Assembly: GCA_963709875.1 (NCBI GenBank)
Contig: CAVPYB010000012.1
Coordinates: 372,001 to 436,000 of the forward strand
Direction: 5' to 3'
From: JAQBDA01 sp963709875
Lineage (GTDB): Bacteria; Chloroflexota; Anaerolineae; Anaerolineales; UBA4823
DNA length: 64,000 bases
Below are positions 9,846 to 18,510 of this stretch, one piece after another. Position 1 is the stretch's first letter. Each line of letters begins with the position of its first letter. The position numbers were made by a program, and so were the translations under genes. The notes below the pieces were generated by a model. The model saw only the letters and a list, made by a program, of their open reading frames with translations. It was not told the DNA's origin and made no database searches.

Positions 9846-11735
9846 ATGCCCGTAATCCAAATCGGCGACCGGCTGGTCGGTGATGGTCAGCCCACGTATA
9901 TCATCGCAGAGATCGGCGTTAACCACAACGGTCTGATCGATCTGGCGATCGAGCTGATCGACGTCTCGGTCAGGGCAGGCGCGGACGCGGTCAAGTTCCA
10001 GAAGCGCGACCTGACCAAGCTGTACGCAAAGAAATACCTAGAGAACGCCAACGCCGGTGAGAAGACCCTGCGCTACCTGCTGCCGATCCTGCAGACCGTA
10101 GAGCTGTCCGATGAGGCCTACCACCGCATCGTCGATTACTGCCGTGCCAGGAAGATCACCTTCATGTGCTCGGCGTTCGACATCGAAAGCGCCGATTTCC
10201 TGGATGCACTGGGCGTACCCGCTTACAAAGTCGCATCAGCCGACCTGACCAACCTGCCCTTGCTGTCTCATCTGGCAAAGAAGAAAAAGCCGCTCATCCT
10301 TTCCACAGGCATGTCACGCATGGAAGAAGTGGAGATCACCGCCAACTTCTTGAAGGAGCGCGGCGCCGAGTTCGCCCTGCTGCACTGCAACAGCACCTAC
10401 CCGGCTGCTTTCGAAGACATCAACCTGCGCTTCATGCACCAACTGCGCCGCTTCGGTGTGCCGGTCGGCTACTCGGGTCACGAGCGCGGCATCGCCGTCT
10501 CAACGGTCGCTTCAGCTATGGGAGCATCGATCATCGAACGCCACGTCACCCTCGACCGCACGATGGACGGACCAGACCATGCCGCCAGCCTGGAGCCGCA
10601 AGGATTTTCGAAATTGGTGCGCGATATCCGCCAGGTGGGTATGTCGCTCGGCACCGGCGAAGAAAAGTTCATCTCGCGCGGCGAGATCCTCAACCGTGAG
10701 GTGCTCGGCAAGAGCCTGGTCGCGGCGCGCACTATCCAGCCCGGCGAGGTGATCACATCTGAGCTGGTCTCGGTCAAAGGACCTGCCCTGGGTATCTCCC
10801 CTCAGCGCTATCCGGAGCTGGTGGGTCGTACTGCCGAAAGGGTGATCGAGCAGGACGAGCCGTTCTTGGAGCGCGACCTGGGCATCTATATCAGCCTGGA
10901 GGCGGATCAGATCCTGCCTATGGAATACGGCTTCACAGTGCGCTTCCGGGACTATGAAGATATGCTGGTGTACAGCCCGCGCATGCTGGAGTACCACTTT
11001 ACCGACCAGGACCTGGACGAGCACTACCCCGGCGGAGAGCACGCCCTCAAGCTGGTCGTGCACGCCCCCGAGTTCTGGGAGCGCACGCTGGTCGACCTGT
11101 GCTCGTTGGACGAGCGCCAACGCAGTGACTCGGTGGCACTGATGCAGAAATCGATCAACCTGACACGCGAGATGGCTGCCTGCTTTATCGGCACACCCAA
11201 GGTTGTCATCCACCCCGGAGCGATGAGCCTGGACCACCCCGTCACGGAGCGGGATAAGCTCTACGAGAATCTGCGCCGCTCGGTGAAAGAGCTGGATTAC
11301 GAGGGCGTCGAGCTGCTGCTGGAGAACCTGCCCCCGCACCCCTGGTATTTCGGCGGGCAATGGCTGACGAATGCATTCATGGACGCACATGAGATCCGCG
11401 ACTTCATCACCGCCATGGATCTCAACATGTGCTTCGACACCTCCCATGCCAAGCTGTACTGCAACTGGGCTCACGTTGACTTCTATGAACAGGTGCGTAT
11501 CCTGCTGCCCTATATCCGCCACCTGCACCTGGCAGATGGCGCCGGGCTGGACGGGGAAGGCTTGCAGATCGGCGAGGGCACCATTGATTGGGTGCAGTTC
11601 TTTAGGGTTATCGGTGATTATCACGGCACGATGATCCCGGAGATCTGGCGCGGCCACCAGCGCCAGGGAGAAGGCTTCCTTATCGCCATCCAGCGCCTCT
11701 CGCAGGCCTATTTCGAAGCCCGCCGCCAGGTATAA
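9846..11735 (+). CDS. neuB: NeuB-type nonulosonate synthase fused to SAF and xylose isomerase-like TIM-barrel domains
   Basis: This 629-residue protein is about twice the normal NeuB length. Residues 3-275 form the synthase barrel (IIAEIGVNHNG, DAVKFQKRDL, ILSTGMSRM, VPVGYSGHE, ERHVTLDRTMDGPDHA). Residues about 285-345 form the SAF domain (SLVAARTIQPGEVIT). Residues about 360-629 form a sugar phosphate isomerase/epimerase-like barrel whose probable metal ligands stand in VIHPGAMS, LLENLPP, FDTSHAKLY, HLADGAG and IPEIWRGH. One polypeptide could therefore interconvert a sugar precursor and condense it with PEP. GGAGG sits before the ATG. The partner reaction of the last domain is inference. Confidence 0.85.
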   Translation: MPVIQIGDRLVGDGQPTYIIAEIGVNHNGLIDLAIELIDVSVRAGADAVKFQKRDLTKLYAKKYLENANAGEKTLRYLLPILQTVELSDEAYHRIVDYCRARKITFMCSAFDIESADFLDALGVPAYKVASADLTNLPLLSHLAKKKKPLILSTGMSRMEEVEITANFLKERGAEFALLHCNSTYPAAFEDINLRFMHQLRRFGVPVGYSGHERGIAVSTVASAMGASIIERHVTLDRTMDGPDHAASLEPQGFSKLVRDIRQVGMSLGTGEEKFISRGEILNREVLGKSLVAARTIQPGEVITSELVSVKGPALGISPQRYPELVGRTAERVIEQDEPFLERDLGIYISLEADQILPMEYGFTVRFRDYEDMLVYSPRMLEYHFTDQDLDEHYPGGEHALKLVVHAPEFWERTLVDLCSLDERQRSDSVALMQKSINLTREMAACFIGTPKVVIHPGAMSLDHPVTERDKLYENLRRSVKELDYEGVELLLENLPPHPWYFGGQWLTNAFMDAHEIRDFITAMDLNMCFDTSHAKLYCNWAHVDFYEQVRILLPYIRHLHLADGAGLDGEGLQIGEGTIDWVQFFRVIGDYHGTMIPEIWRGHQRQGEGFLIAIQRLSQAYFEARRQV

Positions 11736-11766
11736 GCTGCGCAAGGACAGTCCACCGGCAGCCTCT

Positions 11767-13419
11767 ATGCAGGGTAATCGATCTCTCCTCACCCGCCTGC
11801 GCCTGAAAGGCGACAGCCTGCAGCAGCGCAGGTTAATCTCCTCTCTGGAGCATCAGGTCGCCAGGCATGCCCGGATAGACCCGGACCAGCGCCCGGTGGT
11901 GATCTTCAACGCCTCCACCCGCCTGACCGGTCTGAGCCTCAACGCAGCCTTCGCCCTGCTCACCGGCTGGAGTCTACGCCTGTCGGGTGTGCCGGTGGTG
12001 CACTTCGTCTGCCAGGCTGGATTGCAGCCCTGCGTGCTGGGCACAAATCGGGACGATTACGCTTCACCACCGCCGTGTGAGACCTGCATGGCGCAATCTC
12101 AGCGCCTCTACAAGGGTGGGGATGTGCGCACATTCGACTACCAGCCCAACCCGCATTTGGTAACTGCTCTGCAGGGATTGAGTGTGGAAGAGCTGAGCAG
12201 CTTTACATATCACGCAGCACTCGATCTACCCCTGCCCCCTTCTCCCCTCCCACCTGTTCCCCTGGGCTCCTTCGCCCTGCCATCCATCCGCTGGGCGCTG
12301 CGCCGCCATACGCTGCCGGATGACGAACCCACCCGCTTCCTGCTGCGCCAGTACATGCTCTCGGCTTACCGGGTCGTGACGGAGTTCGCAAGCCTGCTGG
12401 ACCAGGTGCAGCCGCAAACGGCGCTGATCTTCAACGGTGCGCTCTACCCGGAGGCTGCCGCTCGCTGGACCGCCCGGCAGAAGGGCGTGCGTTCTGTTGC
12501 CCACGAAGTCGGCTTCCAGCAGTATTCTACATTTTTTACCGAAGGCGAGCCGACCGCCTACCCGCTCGATATCCCGGATAGCTTCGAGCTGGATGACGAG
12601 CAGAATGCTCGCCTGGACGCGTATCTGGAAAAGCGCTTCCAGGGCAAGTTCAGCATGGCAGGCATCCAGTTCTGGCCTGAGATGCGCGGCCTTGACGAGG
12701 GTCTGCTGCACAAAGTCGCCCAGTTCAAGCAGGTCGTGCCGGTGTTCACCAACGTTGTGTACGACACCAGTCAGGTGCATGCCAACGTGATCTTCGAGAA
12801 TATGTTCGCCTGGCTGGATGTACTGCTGGAGGTCATACGCCTGCACCTGGATACACTGTTCGTCATCCGCGCCCATCCGGACGAGATGCGAACCGGGACG
12901 CGCAAGCTGAGCAATGAGAGCGTTAGCCAATGGGTGCTGGACAACCAGGTACACCGGCTCCCCAACGTGGTCTTCATCGACCCGCAGGAATTCATCAGCT
13001 CCTACGAGCTGATCCAGCGGGCCAAGTTCGTCATCGTTTACAACTCCTCCATCGGGATGGAAGCGGCGCTGATGGGCGCCAGCGTGCTGTGCGGCGGGAA
13101 GGCGCGCTACACCCAGTATCCGATCGTTACCTTCCCGCAGAGCGCTGCAGAATTTACCCAGCAGGCGGAGGAATTCCTGGGGTCAGAGTCTCTCCAGGCA
13201 CCGCCGGAGTTTAGGCGCAACGCCCGCCGGTTCCTTTATTACCAGCTTTACCGTGCCTCGCTCCCGCTGGATGATTTCATCCAGGCTGCCCCGCGCATGG
13301 GCTTCACCCACCTGCGCCGCTTTGGCTGGCAGGACCTGCTGCCGGAAAACTCCACCACCATGCGCATCCTGGTGGACGGCATCACCCGGGGTGAGCCATT
13401 CCTGCTGCCTGAAGCGTAA
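11767..13419 (+). CDS. capsule polysaccharide biosynthesis-type transferase
   Basis: The 550-residue soluble protein has a GT-B-like plan seen in capsule biosynthesis transferases. It has an N-terminal lobe with a CETC pair (Cys 104 and 107), a middle segment NGALYPEAAARWTARQKGV, and a C-terminal lobe with VIRAHPDE (His about 370) and FVIVYNSSIGMEAALMG (about 421-437), the region expected to bind the nucleotide donor. A short proline-rich stretch (LPLPPSPLPPVPLG, about residues 155-168) looks like a low-complexity linker. It starts 31 bases after the NeuB fusion and may transfer the resulting CMP-sugar, but this is inference from position. Confidence 0.6.
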   Translation: MQGNRSLLTRLRLKGDSLQQRRLISSLEHQVARHARIDPDQRPVVIFNASTRLTGLSLNAAFALLTGWSLRLSGVPVVHFVCQAGLQPCVLGTNRDDYASPPPCETCMAQSQRLYKGGDVRTFDYQPNPHLVTALQGLSVEELSSFTYHAALDLPLPPSPLPPVPLGSFALPSIRWALRRHTLPDDEPTRFLLRQYMLSAYRVVTEFASLLDQVQPQTALIFNGALYPEAAARWTARQKGVRSVAHEVGFQQYSTFFTEGEPTAYPLDIPDSFELDDEQNARLDAYLEKRFQGKFSMAGIQFWPEMRGLDEGLLHKVAQFKQVVPVFTNVVYDTSQVHANVIFENMFAWLDVLLEVIRLHLDTLFVIRAHPDEMRTGTRKLSNESVSQWVLDNQVHRLPNVVFIDPQEFISSYELIQRAKFVIVYNSSIGMEAALMGASVLCGGKARYTQYPIVTFPQSAAEFTQQAEEFLGSESLQAPPEFRRNARRFLYYQLYRASLPLDDFIQAAPRMGFTHLRRFGWQDLLPENSTTMRILVDGITRGEPFLLPEA

Positions 13420-13444
13420 GCGTTTAAATCCGACCACAAAACCT

Positions 13445-14335
13445 ATGACAGACAAGATCGAGATCCTCCCGGTAACCCTGCTCGATGAAGAGCGCCCAAG
13501 CGTTGAAGAGCTGAAACAGCTTGCTAGCTCGCTGGGACTGGAGTTCGGCTGGCACTACCTGCTCGACCTGACCTGGATCATCCACCAGCTTGGCCCGCCG
13601 GGTGGGAAGCGCATCATGGACGCCGGCGCCGGCACGGGCGTGATGCAGTGGTACCTGGCAGAGCACGGCGCGGAAGTGCTCAGCGTGGACCGAGCCAGCC
13701 GCGCCGGTCTGCCGCTGCGCTTCCGGCGCAGGTTCCACGCCCGCGGGCTGAGAGAGCAGGATCTGCTGTCCACCGCTCAGATGCTCAAAGCAAGATGGTT
13801 TGCTCCTGGAACGCTGCGGGTGAAAGCAGCTTCTCAGGGGCGCGATCTGGCAGCCGCGCTGCGTGGGAGCCGGGTATCTGGCAAGGTTGTTATTTACAAC
13901 CAGGACTTGAAAACGCTGACCGCCATCCCGGAGGGATCATTGGATGCGGTCGTCGCCGTCTCCGCCCTGGAGCACAACTCGCCCCATGACCTGGAACTAG
14001 TGGTGGATGAGCTGCTGCGAGTGCTCAAACCCGGCGGTATGCTGCTGGCTACCCTCGGCGCAGCCGCTGACAATGACTGGTTCCACGAGCCATCGCATGG
14101 CTGGTGCTACTCGGACCACAGCCTGCGGCGCTGCTTCAAGCTGGCAGATGATACCCCCTCCAACTACGACCGCTACACCGAATTGTTCGCAGCCCTCGTT
14201 GAATGTGCCGAGCTGCGCGAAGGGCTGGCCTCTTTTTACAGCCAGTCCGGAGACAACGGCATGCCGTGGGGCAAATGGGATCCTCAATACCAGCCGGTTG
14301 GCGTCTGTAAAATCAAGTCACCTGACCAACAATAA
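13445..14335 (+). CDS. class I SAM-dependent methyltransferase
   Basis: Starting at ATG 13445 the product has 296 residues. Motif I is IMDAGAGTGVMQWYLAEHG (Asp about 59), followed by the acidic residue in EVLSVDRAS and the later motif AVVAVSALEHNSPHDLELV with LRVLKPGGMLLATLG. It therefore binds S-adenosylmethionine and probably methylates a small molecule or sugar. The longer open frame back to 13253 overlaps the preceding gene and has no support. It stands directly before the carrier-protein cassette. N-methylated aminoacyl groups are known on some legionaminic acids, so a role in that modification is possible but unproven. Confidence 0.75.
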   Translation: MTDKIEILPVTLLDEERPSVEELKQLASSLGLEFGWHYLLDLTWIIHQLGPPGGKRIMDAGAGTGVMQWYLAEHGAEVLSVDRASRAGLPLRFRRRFHARGLREQDLLSTAQMLKARWFAPGTLRVKAASQGRDLAAALRGSRVSGKVVIYNQDLKTLTAIPEGSLDAVVAVSALEHNSPHDLELVVDELLRVLKPGGMLLATLGAAADNDWFHEPSHGWCYSDHSLRRCFKLADDTPSNYDRYTELFAALVECAELREGLASFYSQSGDNGMPWGKWDPQYQPVGVCKIKSPDQQ

Positions 14336-14347
14336 TAAGGAAAACCT

Positions 14348-14599
14348 ATGAGCGTAAACACCCAGACTATGACTGCCCGCGTCCAGGCGGCGCTCGGCGA
14401 AGCCCTGCGGGTACCCCTCGAGCAGGTACCTCCAGAGATGGCCTTTGGCGACCTACCACAGTGGGACTCGATGGGGCATATGGAAGTGATGATGGCGCTG
14501 GAGGTAAGCTTCGGCATCGAGATCAACGCCGACACCATCGCACAGCTTACCAGCATCCCGGCCATCTGCAGCTATATCGAGGAGAACGGTCATGGTTGA
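14348..14599 (+). CDS. acyl carrier protein
   Basis: The 83-residue acidic protein has the phosphopantetheine attachment site WDSMGH with Ser 41, followed by helix MEVMMALEVSFGIEI, a normal carrier-protein size and fold pattern. AAGGAAAA precedes the ATG. Its end overlaps the start of the aminoacyl ligase by eight bases, which implies coupled translation and a dedicated partnership. It is not in a fatty acid synthesis context. The likely cargo is an amino acid attached as a thioester by the next gene's product. Confidence 0.88.
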   Translation: MSVNTQTMTARVQAALGEALRVPLEQVPPEMAFGDLPQWDSMGHMEVMMALEVSFGIEINADTIAQLTSIPAICSYIEENGHG

Positions 14600-15782
14600 G
14601 CACAATCTGGATATAAGACCTTCCATTGACATCCCCGGCTACCTGACCGGTGAGGTGCAGTCCAAGCTGGCCTATGTCGACGAGCGCATCCGCAGCGCTC
14701 ACATCTCCCCAGACGGGGGAGTGATCAGCATTACTCTCAGCCAGCCGGTGACTGCCCAGCAGGTCGCGGAGATCGATGCGAAGGTCCAGCGGGTGGTCTC
14801 CACGATGGTCGAAGGGACGTTAAAACCCAAGATACAAGTGCTGGAAGACTACCTCGACCGCCCCATCCCCTACAATGCCGACCCGCATCCAGAGCTGCTC
14901 GCCAGCGGGCATATCTCTCAGGAGGCGCAGGGCATCTTCGCCTTCGGCCCGCTCATAACCCGGGTGATGGAGTACTTCGAAGGCATCTTCCTGGACCTGG
15001 CAGGGAAGTTCGGCGCTGAGCCGTACCGCTTCCCAACCCTGATCCCTGCCCGCTACCTGGAAAGGGTGAACTACTTCCGCGCCTTCCCGCACTCGCTGAC
15101 CTTCGCCACCCACCTGCGCGAAGACCTGGATGTGATCGATCACTTCGCCCAGCACGCCGCCTGTGACGAACACGGGCTGAACACCCCGGCTGGCTCGTTC
15201 TCTCCCATCCAGGCGCTGCTCTCCCCGGCGGTCTGCTACCACCTGTACTTCTCCCTGGCGGACAAGCCGCTCCCGGACGGTCAGGTCACCGCCACTGCGG
15301 TCGGCAACTGCTTCCGCTACGAGTCGACCAACCTGACCTCCCTGGAGCGCCTGTGGAATTTCACCATGCGCGAGGTGATCTTCGTCGGCTCAAAGGAATT
15401 CGTGCTTGACAACCGCGAAGCCGCCCGCCAGCACATGCACCAGGTGTTCGAAGAGATCGGGCTGGCTTACCGGGTGGAGAGCGCCACCGATCCCTTCTTC
15501 ATCGGCGAGTTCCGCAAGCAGACCGTCTTCCAGAGCGCCTTCCAGCTCAAGTTCGAGATCCGCGCCCGCCTGCCTTTCAAGGACTCCACCCTGGCGGTCG
15601 GGTCGTACAACTACCACCAGAACTTCTTTGGGCGCCATCTGGACATCACCCTGCCGGATGGCTCGCCGGCCCACACCGGCTGCGTGGCTTTTGGACTGGA
15701 GCGCATGGCTTACGCCTTCCTGGCACAATACGGTCTGGACCCTGCAGGCTGGCCTGCCGCGGTACAGGAGGCGGTGAGATGA
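14592..15782 (+). CDS. amino acid:[carrier protein] ligase, class II aminoacyl-tRNA synthetase-like
   Basis: The 396-residue protein matches the family of seryl-tRNA synthetase homologues that lack a tRNA-binding domain and instead load an amino acid onto a carrier protein. Class II motif 2 is GNCFRYES (238-245) and motif 3 is GCVAFGLERMAY (363-374). The three zinc ligands known for the family (Cys, Glu, Cys) can be matched to Cys 191 (AACDE), Glu 244 and Cys 364. Characterised members activate glycine or alanine with ATP and transfer it to phosphopantetheine. The N-terminal 85 residues form an extra small domain. It overlaps the carrier protein gene and the GNAT gene, so the three form one translational unit. 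Confidence 0.82.
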   Translation: MVEHNLDIRPSIDIPGYLTGEVQSKLAYVDERIRSAHISPDGGVISITLSQPVTAQQVAEIDAKVQRVVSTMVEGTLKPKIQVLEDYLDRPIPYNADPHPELLASGHISQEAQGIFAFGPLITRVMEYFEGIFLDLAGKFGAEPYRFPTLIPARYLERVNYFRAFPHSLTFATHLREDLDVIDHFAQHAACDEHGLNTPAGSFSPIQALLSPAVCYHLYFSLADKPLPDGQVTATAVGNCFRYESTNLTSLERLWNFTMREVIFVGSKEFVLDNREAARQHMHQVFEEIGLAYRVESATDPFFIGEFRKQTVFQSAFQLKFEIRARLPFKDSTLAVGSYNYHQNFFGRHLDITLPDGSPAHTGCVAFGLERMAYAFLAQYGLDPAGWPAAVQEAVR

Positions 15783-16294
15783 GCGGCGTCTCTTACCGCA
15801 CGGTCGCCGAAGCGGACTTCCCCATCCTGGTGGAGTTCTACGAGAACCTGAACACATATTTCTATTCGATGGGCTACCGCTTGCCGCACCCGGAGAATGT
15901 GGGTGAGGTCTGGCTCGACTCATTCCAGCGCACGCTGGGGCGTTTCAGCAATGTCTTTATCGCTGAGGTCGAAGGGCGTGTGGTCGGCTTCATGCTCTGC
16001 CGGTTGAAGCGCGTGCCGTCTTATATGGGCGGTGTGATGGTAGGCGAGCTGAGCGATATGTGGATCGATGCCAGTGCCCGGCGCATGGGCATCGGCGACC
16101 GGCTCTCCCGGCTGGCGATCGATTGGATGCGCCAGCAAGGGGCGCACTCGATCGAGATCCAGGTGCTCAAGGATAACGAGGCCAGCTGGAAGCTGTACGA
16201 GCGCATGGGCTTCCAACTCGAGTTCCGCGTGGGACGCCTGCTGTGGGATGAGTACGTCGACGAAGAGCCTGCAGGAGATGGAGACGCGGGGTAG
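15779..16294 (+). CDS. GNAT family acyltransferase
   Basis: This 171-residue protein has the GNAT core: motif A ELSDMWIDASARRMGIGDRL with the pyrophosphate-binding RRMGIG, and motif B NEASWKLYERMGFQLEFR. It overlaps the stop of the aminoacyl ligase by four bases (ATGA). GNAT enzymes normally use acyl-CoA, and several relatives use aminoacyl-tRNA or acyl-carrier protein. Here the obvious donor is the aminoacyl carrier protein made by the two preceding genes, with an amino group on a nonulosonic acid or amino sugar as acceptor. The donor is inference from position. Confidence 0.8.
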   Translation: MSGVSYRTVAEADFPILVEFYENLNTYFYSMGYRLPHPENVGEVWLDSFQRTLGRFSNVFIAEVEGRVVGFMLCRLKRVPSYMGGVMVGELSDMWIDASARRMGIGDRLSRLAIDWMRQQGAHSIEIQVLKDNEASWKLYERMGFQLEFRVGRLLWDEYVDEEPAGDGDAG

Positions 16295-16298
16295 CCTG

Positions 16299-17138
16299 AT
16301 GCAGCCTGTGACGCAGGAGCAGATCGCGGCCGCGCTGCAGTCCGCCGGCGTCCGCCCGGGCGACGGCTTATTGGTGCATTCTGCCATCCAGTTCCTGGGG
16401 CAGCCGGTAGGCGGCATCGGCATCTACTACCAGGCGCTGCACGCCGTCCTGGAAGGGGAACCGGCCCCTGATTCGCAACTCGCCACTCCTAATTCGCAAT
16501 TCGCAACTCCTAACTCGCCGCTCCTCAAAGGCACAATCGCCGTACCGGCATTCAACTTCGCTTTCGCCCGCGGCGAGGCCTACGACCCGCAGAGCACGCC
16601 CTCCGCAGGCATGGGCGTTTTTTCCGAGTACATACGCCAGCTGCCATTCGCGCAGCGCAGCCCGCACCCGATGCAGTCCCTGGCAGCCGCAGGCAAGCAC
16701 GCCGGCGACCTCACCAAGCGCGATACGCTTTCTGCATTCGATCCCGGCTCGCCCTTCGAGCGTATGCTGAAGCTGGACTTCAAGCTGCTGCTGCTCGGCG
16801 CCGACATCCAGGCGACCGCCATGCTGCACTACTGCGAGCAGCGCCTTGCCGTCCCCTACCGCTACTGGAAGGACTTCACCGGGCGGGTGAAGACCGCCCA
16901 GGGCTGGCAGGAACGCACCTACCGCATGTTCGTGCGCGATATGCAGGTCGACCCGAAGATCGAGCTGTACCCGATTCAGGATGTCTTGCAGGCACGTGGT
17001 CTGTGGTCCAGCATGAAGCTGAATTACGGCCAAATCTCTCTGTGCCGGCTGGTCGATTTCGTGAGCGTGGTGGACGAATTCCTGGCCGGCGACCCCTGGG
17101 CGCTGGTCACCAACCGCCCGTCGCACCCCACATCGTAA
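16299..17138 (+). CDS. AAC(3)-family N-acyltransferase (aminoglycoside 3-N-acetyltransferase-like)
   Basis: The product from ATG 16299 has 279 residues; ATG 16278 in the same frame is an alternative that overlaps the GNAT gene. Family signatures are LLVHSAIQFLG (His 26, Ser 27), TIAVPAFNFAF, RSPHPMQSLAAAG (about 119-131) and FDPGSPFERM. AAC(3)-like enzymes in polysaccharide loci acylate amino sugars rather than antibiotics. Residues about 55-75 (repeated ATPNSQ) are a low-complexity insert not expected in the family. With the GNAT next door, the cluster has two candidate acyltransferases for two amino groups, such as N-5 and N-7 of a diamino nonulosonic acid. Confidence 0.78.
   Translation: MQPVTQEQIAAALQSAGVRPGDGLLVHSAIQFLGQPVGGIGIYYQALHAVLEGEPAPDSQLATPNSQFATPNSPLLKGTIAVPAFNFAFARGEAYDPQSTPSAGMGVFSEYIRQLPFAQRSPHPMQSLAAAGKHAGDLTKRDTLSAFDPGSPFERMLKLDFKLLLLGADIQATAMLHYCEQRLAVPYRYWKDFTGRVKTAQGWQERTYRMFVRDMQVDPKIELYPIQDVLQARGLWSSMKLNYGQISLCRLVDFVSVVDEFLAGDPWALVTNRPSHPTS
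16470..16517 (+). repeat. in-frame short tandem repeat inside the AAC(3)-like gene
   Basis: ATTCGCAACTCGCCACTCCT is followed about 21 bases later by ATTCGCAATTCGCAACTCCT and a third partial unit. The period is about 21 bases, so the insertion keeps the frame and adds the residues SQLATPNSQFATPNS. AATTCGCAATTCGCA-type sequence is usually intergenic, which makes its presence within a coding sequence notable. Confidence 0.75.
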
Positions 17139-17153
17139 GGGCAAAGTACGTAC

Positions 17154-17174
17154 GGGCGGGTCTGAGATCCGCCC
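17154..17174. repeat. REP-like palindrome after the AAC(3)-like gene
   Basis: GGGCGG at 17154-17159 pairs with CCGCCC at 17169-17174, with TCT/AGA continuing the stem inward. No T tract follows, so it is not a classical terminator. It resembles the GGGCGGGTCT...AGACCCGCCC repeats dispersed in several high-GC environmental genomes. Confidence 0.5.
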
Positions 17175-17213
17175 CAACCGGACACCGGAACACATGACAC
17201 AGGAAAACAAAAC

Positions 17214-18494
17214 ATGACCAATATGTTCGAATTAATCAACGAATTATGGTACCTGAAACGCGACCTCGTCTCGGAGGATTACGACCGCGCCCTGTCCCGG
17301 CTGGCGGATGAGGTGCCGATGACCATCCACGAGTACCCAACCGGTGAGAACTGCTGGACCTGGCGCATTCCCGAGAAATGGAGCTGCCAGGAAGCCTACC
17401 TGGAGACGCTGGAAGGGAAAAGGCTGGTCGATTACGCCGACCATCCCCTGCATGTGGTCTCTTACTCGCTGCCATACATTGGTCTGGTCAGCCGGGAAGA
17501 GCTGATGATGCATCTGCACGTACACCCAAGCCTGCCGGATGCCATCCCGTTCGTGTTCAAGTATTACGACCGCGATTGGGGGTTGTGCACGACCCAGAAG
17601 CTGCGCGATTCGCTGCAAGAAAACGCCTACCAGGTCGTCATCCGCACGCGCTTCGAGCCCGGCACGCTGAAAGTGGGCGAAGTTGTGATCCCCGGCGAGA
17701 CGGACGAGTCCTTCGTGCTCGCCGCCCACCTGGACCATGGGGCGATGGCAAACGATGACCTGACCGGCGTGGTGGTGGGCGTGGAAGTAGCGCGGGCGCT
17801 GCTGGCCGGACCGCCTCGCCATTACACCTACCGGGTATTGTTCCTGCCTGAGACGATCGGCTCGGTGGCATACCTCAGCCATAATGAGGCTTTGATCCCG
17901 CAAATGTCCGGCGGCTTATTCCTGGAGATGCTCGGCAACGACTCGCCGCATGCCCTGCAGGGTTCCTTCCAGCCGGACAGCCAGCCTGACCGCTGTCTCC
18001 GCAGCGCCCTGCACAAGCTCGACCCGCAGAGCTACCTGGGAGAATACCGCGGCATCATCGATAACGACGAGCGCCAGTTCAACGCACCCGGGGTGCGCGT
18101 GCCCATGCTCTCGCTCTCGCGGGTCGAAGCGCCTAAAGCCTCCGGGCGAGCGCCATACACGCAGTACCATTCCAGCATGGACACCCCCGAGATCGTCTCG
18201 CAGGAGCGGTTGGAGATCTCGCGCGACCTGATCTTGAGCCTGATCGACGCCTGGGAGAAAAACCAGGTGGCGTCTAACGACTTCAAAGGTGAGGTCTTCT
18301 GCTCGGGGTACGGCATCTGGGTCGACCACCGCACAAACCCGGCCGGTCACCGCCGCCTGTTCGATATCATGGACCGCTGCGATGGCACGCGCAGCATCGC
18401 CGATATCGCCACCGAATTGGAGATCCCCTTCCAGTCCGCCTGGGAAGTGGTCAACCAGCTAGCAGATAAGCAGCTGGTACAGTTGAGCTACTAA
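17214..18494 (+). CDS. M28-like aminopeptidase-type (DUF4910) hydrolase with C-terminal winged helix
   Basis: The 426-residue protein has an M28/DUF4910-like zinc hydrolase core. Candidate metal ligands are His 172 in AAHLDHG, the Asp pair in MANDDLTG (about 181), Glu in LPETIGS and His in QYHSSMDTPE. The last 65 residues (RRLFDIMDRCDGTRSIADIA and QSAWEVVNQLADKQLVQL) resemble a winged-helix domain. Family members of this kind recur in surface polysaccharide loci and have no proven reaction. Its place behind the carrier-protein ligase cassette suggests that it removes or edits an aminoacyl group, but this is inference. A start at the second Met (17223) is equally possible. Confidence 0.65.
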   Translation: MTNMFELINELWYLKRDLVSEDYDRALSRLADEVPMTIHEYPTGENCWTWRIPEKWSCQEAYLETLEGKRLVDYADHPLHVVSYSLPYIGLVSREELMMHLHVHPSLPDAIPFVFKYYDRDWGLCTTQKLRDSLQENAYQVVIRTRFEPGTLKVGEVVIPGETDESFVLAAHLDHGAMANDDLTGVVVGVEVARALLAGPPRHYTYRVLFLPETIGSVAYLSHNEALIPQMSGGLFLEMLGNDSPHALQGSFQPDSQPDRCLRSALHKLDPQSYLGEYRGIIDNDERQFNAPGVRVPMLSLSRVEAPKASGRAPYTQYHSSMDTPEIVSQERLEISRDLILSLIDAWEKNQVASNDFKGEVFCSGYGIWVDHRTNPAGHRRLFDIMDRCDGTRSIADIATELEIPFQSAWEVVNQLADKQLVQLSY

Positions 18495-18510
18495 CCAAAG
18501 GAGTAATCAG

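Noticed and set aside
10512..11792. 426-codon open frame on the - strand
   Set aside because: It is antisense to the NeuB fusion, a common effect of high-GC codon bias.
17154..17174. terminator inside the aminoacylation cassette
   Set aside because: The stem is good but no T tract follows, and the sequence matches a dispersed repeat type.
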